DNA of 64,000 bases from Pelagibacterium lacus (GTDB taxonomy: Bacteria > Pseudomonadota > Alphaproteobacteria > Rhizobiales > Devosiaceae). The position numbers and the translations under genes are program-made. Below are positions 8,463-16,811 of this stretch, in pieces (position 1 is the first letter of the stretch; the number at the start of each line of letters is the position of its first letter). The notes below the pieces were generated by a model. That model was not told the DNA's origin. It ran no database searches and worked only from the letters and a program-made list of their open reading frames with translations. Where the stretch lies: the NCBI RefSeq assembly GCF_003345525.1, contig NZ_QQNH01000010.1, positions 21,130 through 85,129 of the forward strand. The letters are read 5' to 3'.

Positions 8463-8978
8463 TCAGAAGGTTTCGATCCAGCTATCGGCATCGTCGATCA
8501 GCTTAGAAAGGATCGAGTCGAGAGCGGTACGCTCGACCGGAGTGAGCGATCTCAGCATATGCGCCTCACGCTCCTTGTGGATTTTGAGGGTCTGTTCGTG
8601 CAGGTCGCGCCCTGCGGGTTCGATGGTGAGCAGCACGCGGCGGCGGTCGCCGGGATCGACCTCCGTATGGATCAGGCCCTTCTTGAGTAGCCGATCGATG
8701 GCCCGGCTGATCGAATTCTTCGGCCGCCCGAGAAACTCGCAGATCGACTTGGCCGTCAGCTGGCCATAGGTGGCCAGTGCAAAAAGCACGTTGTTCTCAT
8801 CGCGATAGAGCCCGAAGCGCTGCTCGATCTGGGCGAACACGGGACCCGTATAGAAACCCGACCAGAGGCTGAGACGCAGGCCGTCGCGGTCGATATTCGG
8901 ATATAACAACACCTTGTCGAGGATTTCCTTGGGCGTTGCCACATGGCTCTCCGCCGTATCGTCAAATCGGTCGTTCAT
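8463..8978 (-). CDS. MarR-family transcriptional regulator, probable repressor of the TRAP/cyclodeaminase genes
   Basis: The product is 171 aa. A winged helix runs from about residue 65 to 125: AKSICEFLGRPKNSISRAIDRLLKKGLI is the helix-turn-helix, split here by the wing PGDRRRVLLTI. N- and C-terminal helices supply the dimer interface. It is transcribed away from the cyclodeaminase gene, and the only operator-type palindromes nearby (5244, 5395, 9057) flank this gene on both sides, which makes it the natural candidate to bind them and to repress itself, the TRAP operon and the cyclodeaminase. The effector is probably the imported solute or a metabolite of it. Family assignment is firm; targets are inference. 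Confidence 0.92.
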   Translation of the reverse strand: MNDRFDDTAESHVATPKEILDKVLLYPNIDRDGLRLSLWSGFYTGPVFAQIEQRFGLYRDENNVLFALATYGQLTAKSICEFLGRPKNSISRAIDRLLKKGLIHTEVDPGDRRRVLLTIEPAGRDLHEQTLKIHKEREAHMLRSLTPVERTALDSILSKLIDDADSWIETF

Positions 8979-9048
8979 GAGAGTGGGTCCGTTGCTGACG
9001 TTCCGACCTCCCCTAACGCAATCGCCGGCAAAGTACCAGCCCGGAGGC

Positions 9049-9076
9049 TTGACAAGGTTCCATATGGAACTAGTAA
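9049..9076 (+). promoter_or_regulatory. Predicted cyclodeaminase promoter with embedded operator
   Basis: TTGACA (9049-9054), a 16-bp spacer, then TAGTAA (9071-9076, a weaker -10). The palindrome GTTCCATATGGAAC fills 9057-9070, the same geometry as the TRAP promoter at 5236-5263. Being between the divergent regulator (start 8978) and enzyme (start 9145) genes, it could also autoregulate the repressor. Confidence 0.7.
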
Positions 9077-9144
9077 GGCAGGGCTATGGCGCTTCCGATC
9101 CGGCTGGATCGGGACGGCCTCAATTCCCGGTTTGGAGAGACGAT

Positions 9145-10092
9145 ATGCAGAGCTTCGACGCGGCCGCCATCGATGCGTTACTGGATTATCCCGGCCTGAT
9201 CGCCGCGCTGGAAGAAGCGCATCGGGGCGGTGTCCCCGAGGCGCAGCATATGGTTCAGGACGAGCCCGAAGGGGGCGAAAACAAGTTCGTCGCCCTGGTG
9301 GGCTGGGCCAGGGCCGAGATCGTCGCCGTCAAGATGGTGGGCGTGTTTCCGGGCAATCTCAAGCGCCAGCCCCCAGAGGCTTCGGTGCAGGGACTGGTCG
9401 CGGTGTTCGATGCCGACACCGGTGCGCCGCGCTTCGTCGCCGATGGGGCGGAGATGACCTTTCGCAAGACCGCGGCGGATTCCGGGATGGGCAGCAAGCT
9501 GCTGGCCCGCCAGGATGCCAGTACGCTGCTGGTGGTCGGAGCCGGCGGATTGGCGCCGCACATGATCGCCGCGCACACGGCGGCCCGTCCGGGCATCGAG
9601 CGGGTGATGGTGTGGAATCGCACCCGGGAGCGCGCCGAGGCCCTGGTCGATCGTTTGGCCGGCGAGCGGGCGGTCGAGGTGGTCGAAAACCTCGACGATG
9701 CCGTGGCGGTGGCCGATATCGTCAGTTGCGTCACCATGTCGGACCGGCCGCTGGTCAAGGGCGAGTGCCTGAAGCCCGGCGCCCATCTCGACCTTGTGGG
9801 CGCCTATCTGCCGACCATGCGCGAGGCCGACGACGCGGCCATGGCGCGGGGCAGGATATTTGTCGATACCCGCAACGGCATGGAAGGCGCGGGCGATCTA
9901 TGCCAGCCGGTCGCGGCGGGCGTCATCGGCTGGAATGCGGTGATTGCCGATGCTTTCGCCCTGTGCCAGGGCCAGCATGCCGGACGCGGCTCGGACGATG
10001 AGATCACCATCTACAAGAATGTGGGCGGCGGGCATCTCGACCTCTTCACCGCCCGCCATCTTGCCGCGCGGGTCAGATCCGCGACGATATGA
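9145..10092 (+). CDS. Ornithine cyclodeaminase / mu-crystallin family protein
   Basis: The product is 315 aa. ATG 9145 has a Shine-Dalgarno (GGAGAGA, 9134-9140); longer in-frame extension crosses the promoter and is rejected. The dimerisation half holds KMVGVFPGN (about 71-79) and the Lys-containing RKTAADSGMGSKLLA; the Rossmann half has VVGAGGLAPH (about 131-140) for NAD(P). Members convert ornithine to proline, reduce cyclic ketimines or act as alanine/lysine-type dehydrogenases, so the exact reaction is open. Its promoter shares an operator with the TRAP importer, so it probably processes the imported compound. Its 3' end overlaps the convergent oxidase gene by 20 bp. Confidence 0.93.
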   Translation: MQSFDAAAIDALLDYPGLIAALEEAHRGGVPEAQHMVQDEPEGGENKFVALVGWARAEIVAVKMVGVFPGNLKRQPPEASVQGLVAVFDADTGAPRFVADGAEMTFRKTAADSGMGSKLLARQDASTLLVVGAGGLAPHMIAAHTAARPGIERVMVWNRTRERAEALVDRLAGERAVEVVENLDDAVAVADIVSCVTMSDRPLVKGECLKPGAHLDLVGAYLPTMREADDAAMARGRIFVDTRNGMEGAGDLCQPVAAGVIGWNAVIADAFALCQGQHAGRGSDDEITIYKNVGGGHLDLFTARHLAARVRSATI

Positions 10093-11359
10093 AGTGCAGC
10101 ATCTGGCTGCCGAGCTTGTAGAACCGTGTCTTAGTGCGGCCCAGCGGGGCCGCGCCGATCTTGGTTTCCGGCAGGATCATCGCTTCGCCCTCGGCGATAT
10201 GGCGGGCCATGGCCTGGCCGAAGACGGTGCCCGTCGCGATACCGCGCCCATTGAAGCCGTTGACCCCGATGGCGTTGGGCCCGTAGCGGTGGAATTTGGG
10301 GAGGGCATTGTCGGTCATGCCGATCTGGCCGTGCCAGAAATGATCGAGCGTGATCTCGGGCAGGAAGGGAAAGAGACTTGCGAGGGTGCGCCGGGCGAAC
10401 GCGCGCTGGGTGCCCACGGAGATCGGTTCGAGAGCCCCGACGCTGCCGAACACCAGCCGCCCGGCCTTGTCCATCCGCAATGATGTCATCACGGTCCGCG
10501 TGTCCCAGCACCCCTGGCGCTGCGGCAGGATGCGGTTGGCCATCGCTTCGGGCAGCGGCTGGGTCGCGAACTGGAAATAGGGCAGGATGGTCAATTCCTC
10601 CCGCTGGGAGGCGAAAGGAAAGTCGGGAACCAGCCCGGTATAGGCATTGGTGGCGACGATAACCCATGGGGCGGTCACGGTGCCGCCGGGCGTCGAAATG
10701 CGCCACAGGCCGTCTTCGTGCACGGCGGCGGTGACCGGAGACACCGTGTAGATTTCCGCGCCCAGTGAAAGCGCGGCTTCGGCCAGTCCGCGGACATAGC
10801 CCAGGGGCTGGATGGTGCCGGCGCGTTTGTCGAGCAGTGCGCCGCTTGGGGCGTTAGTGCCGGTCAGCTTCGCGGTTTGGTCCTTGTCGAGGCGCTCGAC
10901 CGGTGCTCCCAGCGCCTGCCATTGGCGGGCCCGTTCGCCCAGTTCCTCATAACCGGAGGCACCGACCCCCAGATGCAGCGTGCCGTTATGGATCGCCTCG
11001 CAATCCATGCCGAAGCGTTCGGCCAGTTCGAACACCCGCGCAGGTCCCTGGCCGAGCGCTGTGATCAGCGTCATGCCCCATTTCTCGCCCTGTGTCTTGA
11101 TGAGGTCATTGGGCATGACCCACATGCCGGCATTGACCAGGCCCACATTGCGGCCGGAGCCGCCATGGCCGATCGACTTGGCTTCGAGGACCACGGCCCG
11201 CTTGCCGGCTTCGGCAAGGTGCAGGGCGGATGAAAGGCCGGTATAGCCGGCGCCGATGATGACGACATCGGCCGTCGCATCGCCCTGGAGCGGGTGGGTG
11301 GCCGGGGCGGGCCGCGCGGTGGCGGACCAGAGATTGTTGTGATTTTTATCGCTGAGCAT
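10073..11359 (-). CDS. FAD-dependent oxidoreductase, DAO/gamma-glutamylputrescine oxidase-like
   Basis: The 428-aa protein has an N-terminal dinucleotide-binding motif VVIIGAGYTGLSSALHLAE (about residues 32-50) and the GxGxSGRNxG-type loop GHGGSGRNVGLV. The C-terminal FNGRGIATGTVFG is the second FAD contact seen in PuuB/DadA-like DAO enzymes. Such enzymes oxidise amines or amino acids to imines with release of hydrogen peroxide or electrons to a carrier. It converges on the cyclodeaminase gene with a 20-bp overlap; its start lies 108 bp after the LacI gene on the same strand. Membership of the MarR regulon is plausible by context but no operator copy lies before it. Confidence 0.92.
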   Translation of the reverse strand: MLSDKNHNNLWSATARPAPATHPLQGDATADVVIIGAGYTGLSSALHLAEAGKRAVVLEAKSIGHGGSGRNVGLVNAGMWVMPNDLIKTQGEKWGMTLITALGQGPARVFELAERFGMDCEAIHNGTLHLGVGASGYEELGERARQWQALGAPVERLDKDQTAKLTGTNAPSGALLDKRAGTIQPLGYVRGLAEAALSLGAEIYTVSPVTAAVHEDGLWRISTPGGTVTAPWVIVATNAYTGLVPDFPFASQREELTILPYFQFATQPLPEAMANRILPQRQGCWDTRTVMTSLRMDKAGRLVFGSVGALEPISVGTQRAFARRTLASLFPFLPEITLDHFWHGQIGMTDNALPKFHRYGPNAIGVNGFNGRGIATGTVFGQAMARHIAEGEAMILPETKIGAAPLGRTKTRFYKLGSQMLHFISSRI

Positions 11360-11467
11360 GGGTGACGATCCGAGTTGTGTCGCGATTGTCTAGCGGGCTG
11401 GGTGCGGCAAGCAATCGTGGATATGTCACAAGGCTATGCCGAATGGTTGTGCAGTCTTCCCCGCCCG

Positions 11468-12553
11468 TCAGCCCAGCGCGACCACCGAACCGCGGCTGAT
11501 GATCCGCGTCCCGAGGATGATGCGCCGCGCCGGTTCGGACTTGCCGCCGATCCGGTCGAGAAGCAGTTGGGCGGCGGCTTCGCCCATGGCTCCGCGCGGC
11601 TGGACCACTGCGTCGATCCCCGGCTGGGTAAAGCCCATCCAGTCGAGATCGTCGAAGCAGATGATCGACAGCTCGGCCGGGATGGAAATGCGCGCCGCGC
11701 CGAGCGCGGCCATGGTGCCGGCGGTCATCAGGCCGTCGGCGGTGAAAATGGCGGTCGGGCGCTCGGCCGAGAGGAGAATCTGTATCTGGCGTTCGGCGGC
11801 CTCGGCCGAATAGCTGCCGGCCTGGCGGACGAGGAGCGGATCGACCGCAAGGCCGGCCTCCATATGGGCTTCGATATAGCCATGCAGGCGCTGCCAGCTG
11901 GGGAACAGCGCTTCGGAGGCCATATGGCCCGCAGCGGTTTGCGCAACGAAATCGGCGATCGTCCATTCGGGATGCTCGAGTTCGCCGATCATGCCGATGC
12001 GGCGATGCCCCAGATGCAGCAGGCGGGCAATGGCTTCCCTTGCGCCGGCACGGTTGTCGACGCCCACGAAATCGGCTTCGAGATCGGTCACCTGCCGGTC
12101 GATCTGGACGATGGGAATCCCCAGGGCCAGCGCCGAATTCAGATGCTCTCCGCCATCCGGGCGGCAGGGAGAGAGGATCATACCGTCGACCTGTTTTTCC
12201 AGCAGCAACTGCACTGAGCGCACCTCGTGATCGAGGTTTTCGTCGCTATTGGTGATGATGAGACCAATGCCGTGACGTTCGGCGACGTCGGAAATGCCGC
12301 GCAGGATGCTGGCGTAAAACGGGCTCTGGATATCGCCGGCGACCACCCCGATCGTCCGGGTGCGGCCGGTGATGAGGCTGCGGGCGAGGAGATTGGGGCG
12401 ATAGCCGAGCGACTTGGCAGCCGCGAGCACCTTCTCGCGCTTCTCGCCGCTCGAATAGCCGTAATCGCCCAATACGCGGCCGGCCGTCGCCGTGCTGACC
12501 CCCGCCAGGCGCGCGACATCGGCGATGGTGGCGCCGCTTTTACGCTTGCTCAA
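11468..12553 (-). CDS. LacI-family transcriptional regulator (GalR/PurR type)
   Basis: I take TTG 12553 as the start (361 aa): it has a well-spaced Shine-Dalgarno (GGGAGAG, 7 nt upstream) and gives the usual SKRKSGATIADVARLAGVS beginning; a TTG at 12595 lacks one. Residues 8-27 are the LacI helix-turn-helix, followed by a hinge and a periplasmic-binding-like effector domain (IGVVAGDIQSPFY onward; C-terminal ISIICFDDLDWMGFTQPG). The effector is presumably a sugar or related small molecule. No operon partner is obvious: the oxidase gene follows on the same strand after 108 bp, and a 6-bp inverted repeat CAAGCT-N5-AGCTTG at 12609-12625 lies upstream. Confidence 0.9.
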   Translation of the reverse strand: MSKRKSGATIADVARLAGVSTATAGRVLGDYGYSSGEKREKVLAAAKSLGYRPNLLARSLITGRTRTIGVVAGDIQSPFYASILRGISDVAERHGIGLIITNSDENLDHEVRSVQLLLEKQVDGMILSPCRPDGGEHLNSALALGIPIVQIDRQVTDLEADFVGVDNRAGAREAIARLLHLGHRRIGMIGELEHPEWTIADFVAQTAAGHMASEALFPSWQRLHGYIEAHMEAGLAVDPLLVRQAGSYSAEAAERQIQILLSAERPTAIFTADGLMTAGTMAALGAARISIPAELSIICFDDLDWMGFTQPGIDAVVQPRGAMGEAAAQLLLDRIGGKSEPARRIILGTRIISRGSVVALG

Positions 12554-12643
12554 AAGCCCGCTCTCCCGATTCAATCCAGCCTGTGCTGACCGCAAGCGGA
12601 TTTGTGCCCAAGCTAAGGGAGCTTGTCCAGACCGCGATACCCA

Positions 12644-13252
12644 TTATCTGAGAGCGTTCTCTCCGATCGCATCGGCCACCCTCCGGCGCAGCAGGGGCAG
12701 CGTGTGCGCCTCGAACCAGGGATTGTCCCGCATCCATCGCACCACGCGCCAGCTCGGGTGGGGCAGGGGCATGAGCGGCGAGGAGCCGTCGAAGGACCGC
12801 ACGGCTTCAGTCATCGATTTCAAGGGCTTGGGCAGATAATAGGCCTGCGCATGGTGCCCGATCAGCAGGGTCAGCCGCACCTCGGGGAGGAGGGAAATGA
12901 GCTCGGAATGCCAGGTGGGCGCGCAGAGGCGCATGGGCGGATTGTCGCCATTTCCCTTGGCGCCGACGCCTGGATAGCAGAAGCCCATGGGCATGATGGC
13001 CAGGCGCTGGGGGTCGTAGAAGGCCGGCTTGGCAAGGCCCATCCAGGCGCGGAGGCGGTCGCCGCTGGCGTCGTCCCAGGGCATGCCGCTGAGATGGACC
13101 TTGCGCCCAGGTGCTTGGCCGATAACGAGAATCCGGGCCCCGCTTCCCGCCTGAACCACCGGGCGCGGCGGGTGCGGCAGGGCCTCGGCGCAGAGGCGAC
13201 AGGCCGCGATCCGCGATCGCAGCGCGTCCAGTTTCAGGCTCTGTTCGGACAT
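12644..13252 (-). CDS. Uracil-DNA glycosylase-family protein
   Basis: ATG 13252 (202 aa) is chosen because AGGGCGG lies 6 nt upstream; earlier in-frame starts reach 13294. The motif VIGQAPGRKVHLSGMPWDD (about residues 41-59) is the GQAPG-type active-site loop of COG1573 uracil-DNA glycosylases, and LMPLPHPSWR near residue 160 is the C-terminal DNA-wedge motif with its catalytic-loop His. The N-terminal CRLC suggests part of an Fe-S ligand set as in family 4, but the remaining cysteines are spaced differently, so the cluster is doubtful. Expected role: excision of uracil or deaminated bases from DNA. Confidence 0.88.
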   Translation of the reverse strand: MSEQSLKLDALRSRIAACRLCAEALPHPPRPVVQAGSGARILVIGQAPGRKVHLSGMPWDDASGDRLRAWMGLAKPAFYDPQRLAIMPMGFCYPGVGAKGNGDNPPMRLCAPTWHSELISLLPEVRLTLLIGHHAQAYYLPKPLKSMTEAVRSFDGSSPLMPLPHPSWRVVRWMRDNPWFEAHTLPLLRRRVADAIGENALR

Positions 13253-13329
13253 GTCCATCCGCCCTACATAGGACCAATCGAGCGGTTTTCGCACGCTTGT
13301 TCGGTGATCGTGGGGCTTTTGGACGCAGT

Positions 13330-14361
13330 TTATGCGGGGTTTGGGCGGTACAATGTGCAGAGTTGCGATGGTTGTGCGCCCGAAATCCGCTGCAACAGCA
13401 GGCGCCCCATTTCTTCGCCCGCCGCCACCAGGTCCTCGTCGATCGTATCGATGCGCGGCCGGATCGGGGTGAAGAGGTCGGAGGTCTTCTTGGCGACGAT
13501 GCCCGCTTCGCGCCCGGGGGTGAAACCATGGTCGGTAAGGGCGGCCATGACGGCCAGCGCCGAGACCTCGCCGCCCAGGATATAGCCGTCTGGCGGCTCG
13601 GGTTCGAGGAGGCGCCGTGCGGCGGCGGCGGTCACCGCCTCGGCCGGGCTGTCGAGGGTGACGCCGTCGAAGAATTCATAGGCGACGCCCGCCTCGCGCA
13701 CCGCCCGGAGAAACCCGTAGCGCATATGCTGGTGGAAGGTGAACCGTTCCGGCGGCAGCAGGATGGCCAGCCGGGTCCGCCCCTGGGCGATCAGCCGCCG
13801 GGTGGCCTGATAGGCGAAGGCCTCGTTGTCATAGTCCACATAGGGGTGCGGCGTCGAAAGCTCGGTGCGTCCATGGCAGACGAAGGGGAAGTCCTCCTCC
13901 AGCAGCAGCTTGACGCGCGGGTCGAACAATTCGGTGCGCGAGAAGATGAGCCCGTCGGCCATGCGGTTGCGCAGGATGTAGCGCACCGGGTCCAGCGCCG
14001 GCTCGTCGCGGAAATGCGGCGTGATCACCAGATGATAGGGCGTATCGCGCAAGGCGGCGGTCAGACCCTTCATCAGCGAGGTGCCGAAATTGATGATCTC
14101 CTCATGCGGATCGAGGATCAGGCTGATCACATTGGTGCGCCCGGTCCGCAGCCGCTGGGCGGCGCGGTCGGGGAGATAGCCGATGTCGCGCGCCACCTGC
14201 TGCACCCTTTGGCGGGTCTCGCGGGCGATCTGGGGCGCATCGCCCAGGGCGCGGGAAACCGTGGTCACCGCCAGCCCGGTAATATCGGCAATGGTGCGCA
14301 AGGTCGGCTTTTCGCTGGCGGGGCGGCCGGCGCCGGGGTCCCGCTGTCCGGCTCGGGTCAC
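13330..14361 (-). CDS. LacI-family regulator of the adjacent sugar ABC importer (AglR-like)
   Basis: The product is 343 aa from GTG 14361 with a GAGGAG Shine-Dalgarno 8 nt upstream. The helix-turn-helix TLRTIADITGLAVTTVSRAL spans about residues 20-39; the effector domain follows. It is divergent from a glucose-type ABC importer, and the shared 208-bp region carries two inverted copies of a 16-bp site, one by each promoter. It resembles rhizobial regulators of alpha-glucoside/glucose transport (AglR) by family recognition. Expected to repress both itself and the importer until sugar binds. Confidence 0.92.
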   Translation of the reverse strand: MTRAGQRDPGAGRPASEKPTLRTIADITGLAVTTVSRALGDAPQIARETRQRVQQVARDIGYLPDRAAQRLRTGRTNVISLILDPHEEIINFGTSLMKGLTAALRDTPYHLVITPHFRDEPALDPVRYILRNRMADGLIFSRTELFDPRVKLLLEEDFPFVCHGRTELSTPHPYVDYDNEAFAYQATRRLIAQGRTRLAILLPPERFTFHQHMRYGFLRAVREAGVAYEFFDGVTLDSPAEAVTAAAARRLLEPEPPDGYILGGEVSALAVMAALTDHGFTPGREAGIVAKKTSDLFTPIRPRIDTIDEDLVAAGEEMGRLLLQRISGAQPSQLCTLYRPNPA

Positions 14362-14400
14362 GTCATAATCTCCTCATCGCCCTTAGCTCTTATAACAGAT

Positions 14401-14416
14401 TTATATCGTTGCAAAC
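14401..14416 (+). promoter_or_regulatory. LacI operator-like site 1
   Basis: TTATATCGTTGCAAAC, 40 bp upstream of the LacI gene start. It matches 13 of 16 positions with the reverse complement of the site at 14511-14526. The two lie in inverted orientation with 94 bp between them. Likely binds the divergent LacI-type repressor and controls its own gene. Confidence 0.6.
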
Positions 14417-14496
14417 GGCCTTATGTGACACGCTGCCCGGCCCCGTGAATAGTGTTTCCGGTTTTGAGCGCGCAAGTGGACAAACGTATTAGGAGG

Positions 14497-14526
14497 TTGA
14501 CAGCCACCCGATATGCAACGTTATAA
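14497..14526 (+). promoter_or_regulatory. Sugar importer promoter overlapping LacI operator-like site 2
   Basis: TTGACA (14497-14502), 18-bp spacer, TTATAA (14521-14526). The operator-like sequence ATATGCAACGTTATAA (14511-14526) covers the whole -10, which fits repression. The binding-protein start is 43 bp beyond, with a strong Shine-Dalgarno AGGGAGGA. Confidence 0.65.
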
Positions 14527-14569
14527 ATTGATCCATGGCTGGAGGAGCCGGTCACCAAGGGAGGATTTT

Positions 14570-15829
14570 ATGACAATACGCATGATAGCGAAGCTGGCTG
14601 CCGGAACGGCGCTGGCATCCTTGGCTGCGGGCCATGCGATCGCTCAGGACAACAGTGTGGAAGTGCTGCACTGGTGGACCGCAGGCGGCGAGGCCGCGGC
14701 GCTCAACGTGCTCAAGGAAAATCTCGAGGCCCAGGGCATCACCTGGAACGACATGCCGGTGGCTGGCGGCGCGGGCGGCAATGCCATGACCGCGCTGCGG
14801 GCCAGGGTCACGGCCGGCGATTCGCCGACCGCGGTCCAGATGCTCGGCTTCGACATCCGCGACTGGGCCGAACTCGGGGTCGTGGGCAATCTCAACGACC
14901 TGGCCGAGGAAGAAGGCTGGGAGGCGGTGATTCCGGCCGCCTTGCAGGATTTCTCCCGCTATGACGGGCAGTGGATCGCCGCCCCGGTCAACGTCCACTC
15001 GACCAACTGGCTATGGATCAATGGCGACGCCTTCCAGGCCTATGGCGGGGGCGAGCCGCAGAGCCTCGACGAACTCTATGCCATGCTGGACGCCTTCGAG
15101 GAGCAGGGCATCACCCCGCTCGCCCATGGCGGCCAGGCCTGGCAGGACACCACAATGTGGGAGAACGTGGTGCTCGCGGTGGGCGGCATCGACTTCTATC
15201 GCGACGCGATCATCGATGCTAACGCCGATGCGCTGTCCAGCGACACCATGCGCGAGGTCTTCGACCACATGACCCGCCTCGCTGGCTATTTCGACCCCAA
15301 TTTCTCGGGACGCGACTGGAACCTGGCCTCGGCCATGGTCATCGAAGGCGATGCCGGCGCCCAGCAGATGGGCGATTGGGCCAAGGGCGAATTCCTGCGG
15401 GCCGACCTCACCCCCGGCGAAGACTTCATGTGCATGCGCTTCCCCGGCACCCAGGGCAATGTGCTGTTCAACTCCGACCAGTTCGTGATGTTCGAAGTGG
15501 GTGAAGGGGCGCGCGACGCCCAACTCGCCATGGCCTCCGCCGTGATGGACCCGGCCTTCCAGGTCGCCTTCAACACGGTGAAGGGCTCGGTTCCGGCCCG
15601 GACCGATATCGATGATACCGAGTTCGACGCCTGCGGCAAGCAGGGCATGGCCGAACTGGCCGAGGCGGCCGCCAACGACACGCTGGCCGGCTCGCTGGCC
15701 CATGGCCACGCCCAGCCCGCCGCCGTGCAGGAGGCCTTCTTCGACGTGGTGACCCAGCACCTCAATGGCCAGATCAGCACCGACGAAGCGCTGGAACGCC
15801 TGCCGCAGGCCATCGCCGCCGCGCAGTAA
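14570..15829 (+). CDS. Sugar ABC transporter substrate-binding protein (glucose/mannose GtsA type)
   Basis: The product is 419 aa. ATG 14570 opens a signal peptide ending near AIAQ (residue 26). The mature start [19 protein letters not shown] and the following [15 protein letters not shown] are the hallmark of glucose/mannose-binding proteins of the GtsA/GltE group. The two cysteines near CMRF and DACGKQG may form a disulfide as in related proteins. It is the first gene of a four-gene operon under the adjacent LacI regulator. Glucose or a related hexose is the best guess; an alpha-glucoside is the alternative, but no glucosidase gene is present. Confidence 0.94.
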   Translation: MTIRMIAKLAAGTALASLAAGHAIAQDNSVEVLHWWTAGGEAAALNVLKENLEAQGITWNDMPVAGGAGGNAMTALRARVTAGDSPTAVQMLGFDIRDWAELGVVGNLNDLAEEEGWEAVIPAALQDFSRYDGQWIAAPVNVHSTNWLWINGDAFQAYGGGEPQSLDELYAMLDAFEEQGITPLAHGGQAWQDTTMWENVVLAVGGIDFYRDAIIDANADALSSDTMREVFDHMTRLAGYFDPNFSGRDWNLASAMVIEGDAGAQQMGDWAKGEFLRADLTPGEDFMCMRFPGTQGNVLFNSDQFVMFEVGEGARDAQLAMASAVMDPAFQVAFNTVKGSVPARTDIDDTEFDACGKQGMAELAEAAANDTLAGSLAHGHAQPAAVQEAFFDVVTQHLNGQISTDEALERLPQAIAAAQ

Positions 15830-15837
15830 GGCAATCG

Positions 15838-15867
15838 GCGTGGCCGGGGGACAAGTCCCGGCCACGC
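15838..15867 (+). repeat. Intra-operon stem-loop after the sugar-binding protein gene
   Basis: GCGTGGCCGGG (15838-15848) pairs with CCCGGCCACGC (15857-15867) over 11 bp with an 8-nt loop. No T-tract follows. It probably protects the 3' end of the binding-protein message after processing, giving more binding protein than permease. Confidence 0.6.
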
Positions 15868-15890
15868 TTCAAGCTCGAGGGGAAGGCTTG

Positions 15891-16811
15891 ATGACGCTCA
15901 CCGTGGAGCCAAGCACGCCGGTGCGGCGTCACGCGAGCCTCGCCGACCGGGCGAGGGCCTTCCTGCCCAAGATCGTCCTGGCGCCGTCCTTCGCGCTGAT
16001 CCTGTTCTTCGTCTACGGCTTCATTCTCTGGACGCTCTATCTCTCCTTCACCAATTCGCGCATCCTGCCGATCTACGAACTGGTGGGGTTCGATTCCTAT
16101 GTCCGGCTGTGGTCGCAACCCAACTGGCACATGGCGATCAAGAACCTCGCCATTTTCGGCTCGCTCTATATCTTCTTCTGCATCGCGCTAGGCCTGCTGC
16201 TGGCCATCCTGCTCGACCAGCGCATCCGCGGTGAGGGCGTCTTGCGGCCCATCTTCCTTTATCCCATGGCGCTCTCCTTCATCGTCACCGGCACGGCGTG
16301 GAAATGGTTCCTCAACCCCGGTCTGGGGCTGGAGCGGGCCATGCACCAACTCGGCTGGACCAGCTTCAAGTTCGACTGGCTGATCAGCACCGACATGGCG
16401 ATCTACACGGTGGTGATTGCCGGGGTGTGGCAGGCTTCGGGCTTCGTCATGGCCATGTTCCTCGCCGGGCTGCGCGGCATCGATGGCGAGATCATCAAGG
16501 CGGCCCAGATCGACGGGGCCTCGACCTTCTCCATCTATCGCCGCATCATCATTCCCCTGCTGCGGCCGGCCTTTCTCTCGGCGGTGATCGTCCTCTCGCA
16601 CATGGCGATCAAGTCCTATGACCTGGTCATCGCGCTGACCGGGGGCGGGCCGGGCAACGCCACCGAACTGCCCTCGACCTTCATGTATTCCTACACCTTC
16701 ACCCGCAGCCAGATGGCGGTCGGTTCGGCCAGCGCGGTGATGATGCTGATGGGCGTAGCGGCGATCATGATCCCCTATCTCTATTCCGAACTGCGGGAGC
16801 GCGAGAAATGA
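15891..16811 (+). CDS. Sugar ABC transporter permease, MalF-like (GtsB/AglF type)
   Basis: This 306-aa inner-membrane protein starts at ATG 15891 behind GAGGGGAAGG. About six hydrophobic segments are visible, from LAPSFALILFFVYGFILW (residues 28-45) onward. The coupling motif EIIKAAQIDGASTFSIYRRI (about residues 200-219) docks on the ATPase. It overlaps the next permease by 4 bp (ATGA). It is a carbohydrate uptake CUT1 family member. Confidence 0.95.
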   Translation: MTLTVEPSTPVRRHASLADRARAFLPKIVLAPSFALILFFVYGFILWTLYLSFTNSRILPIYELVGFDSYVRLWSQPNWHMAIKNLAIFGSLYIFFCIALGLLLAILLDQRIRGEGVLRPIFLYPMALSFIVTGTAWKWFLNPGLGLERAMHQLGWTSFKFDWLISTDMAIYTVVIAGVWQASGFVMAMFLAGLRGIDGEIIKAAQIDGASTFSIYRRIIIPLLRPAFLSAVIVLSHMAIKSYDLVIALTGGGPGNATELPSTFMYSYTFTRSQMAVGSASAVMMLMGVAAIMIPYLYSELREREK

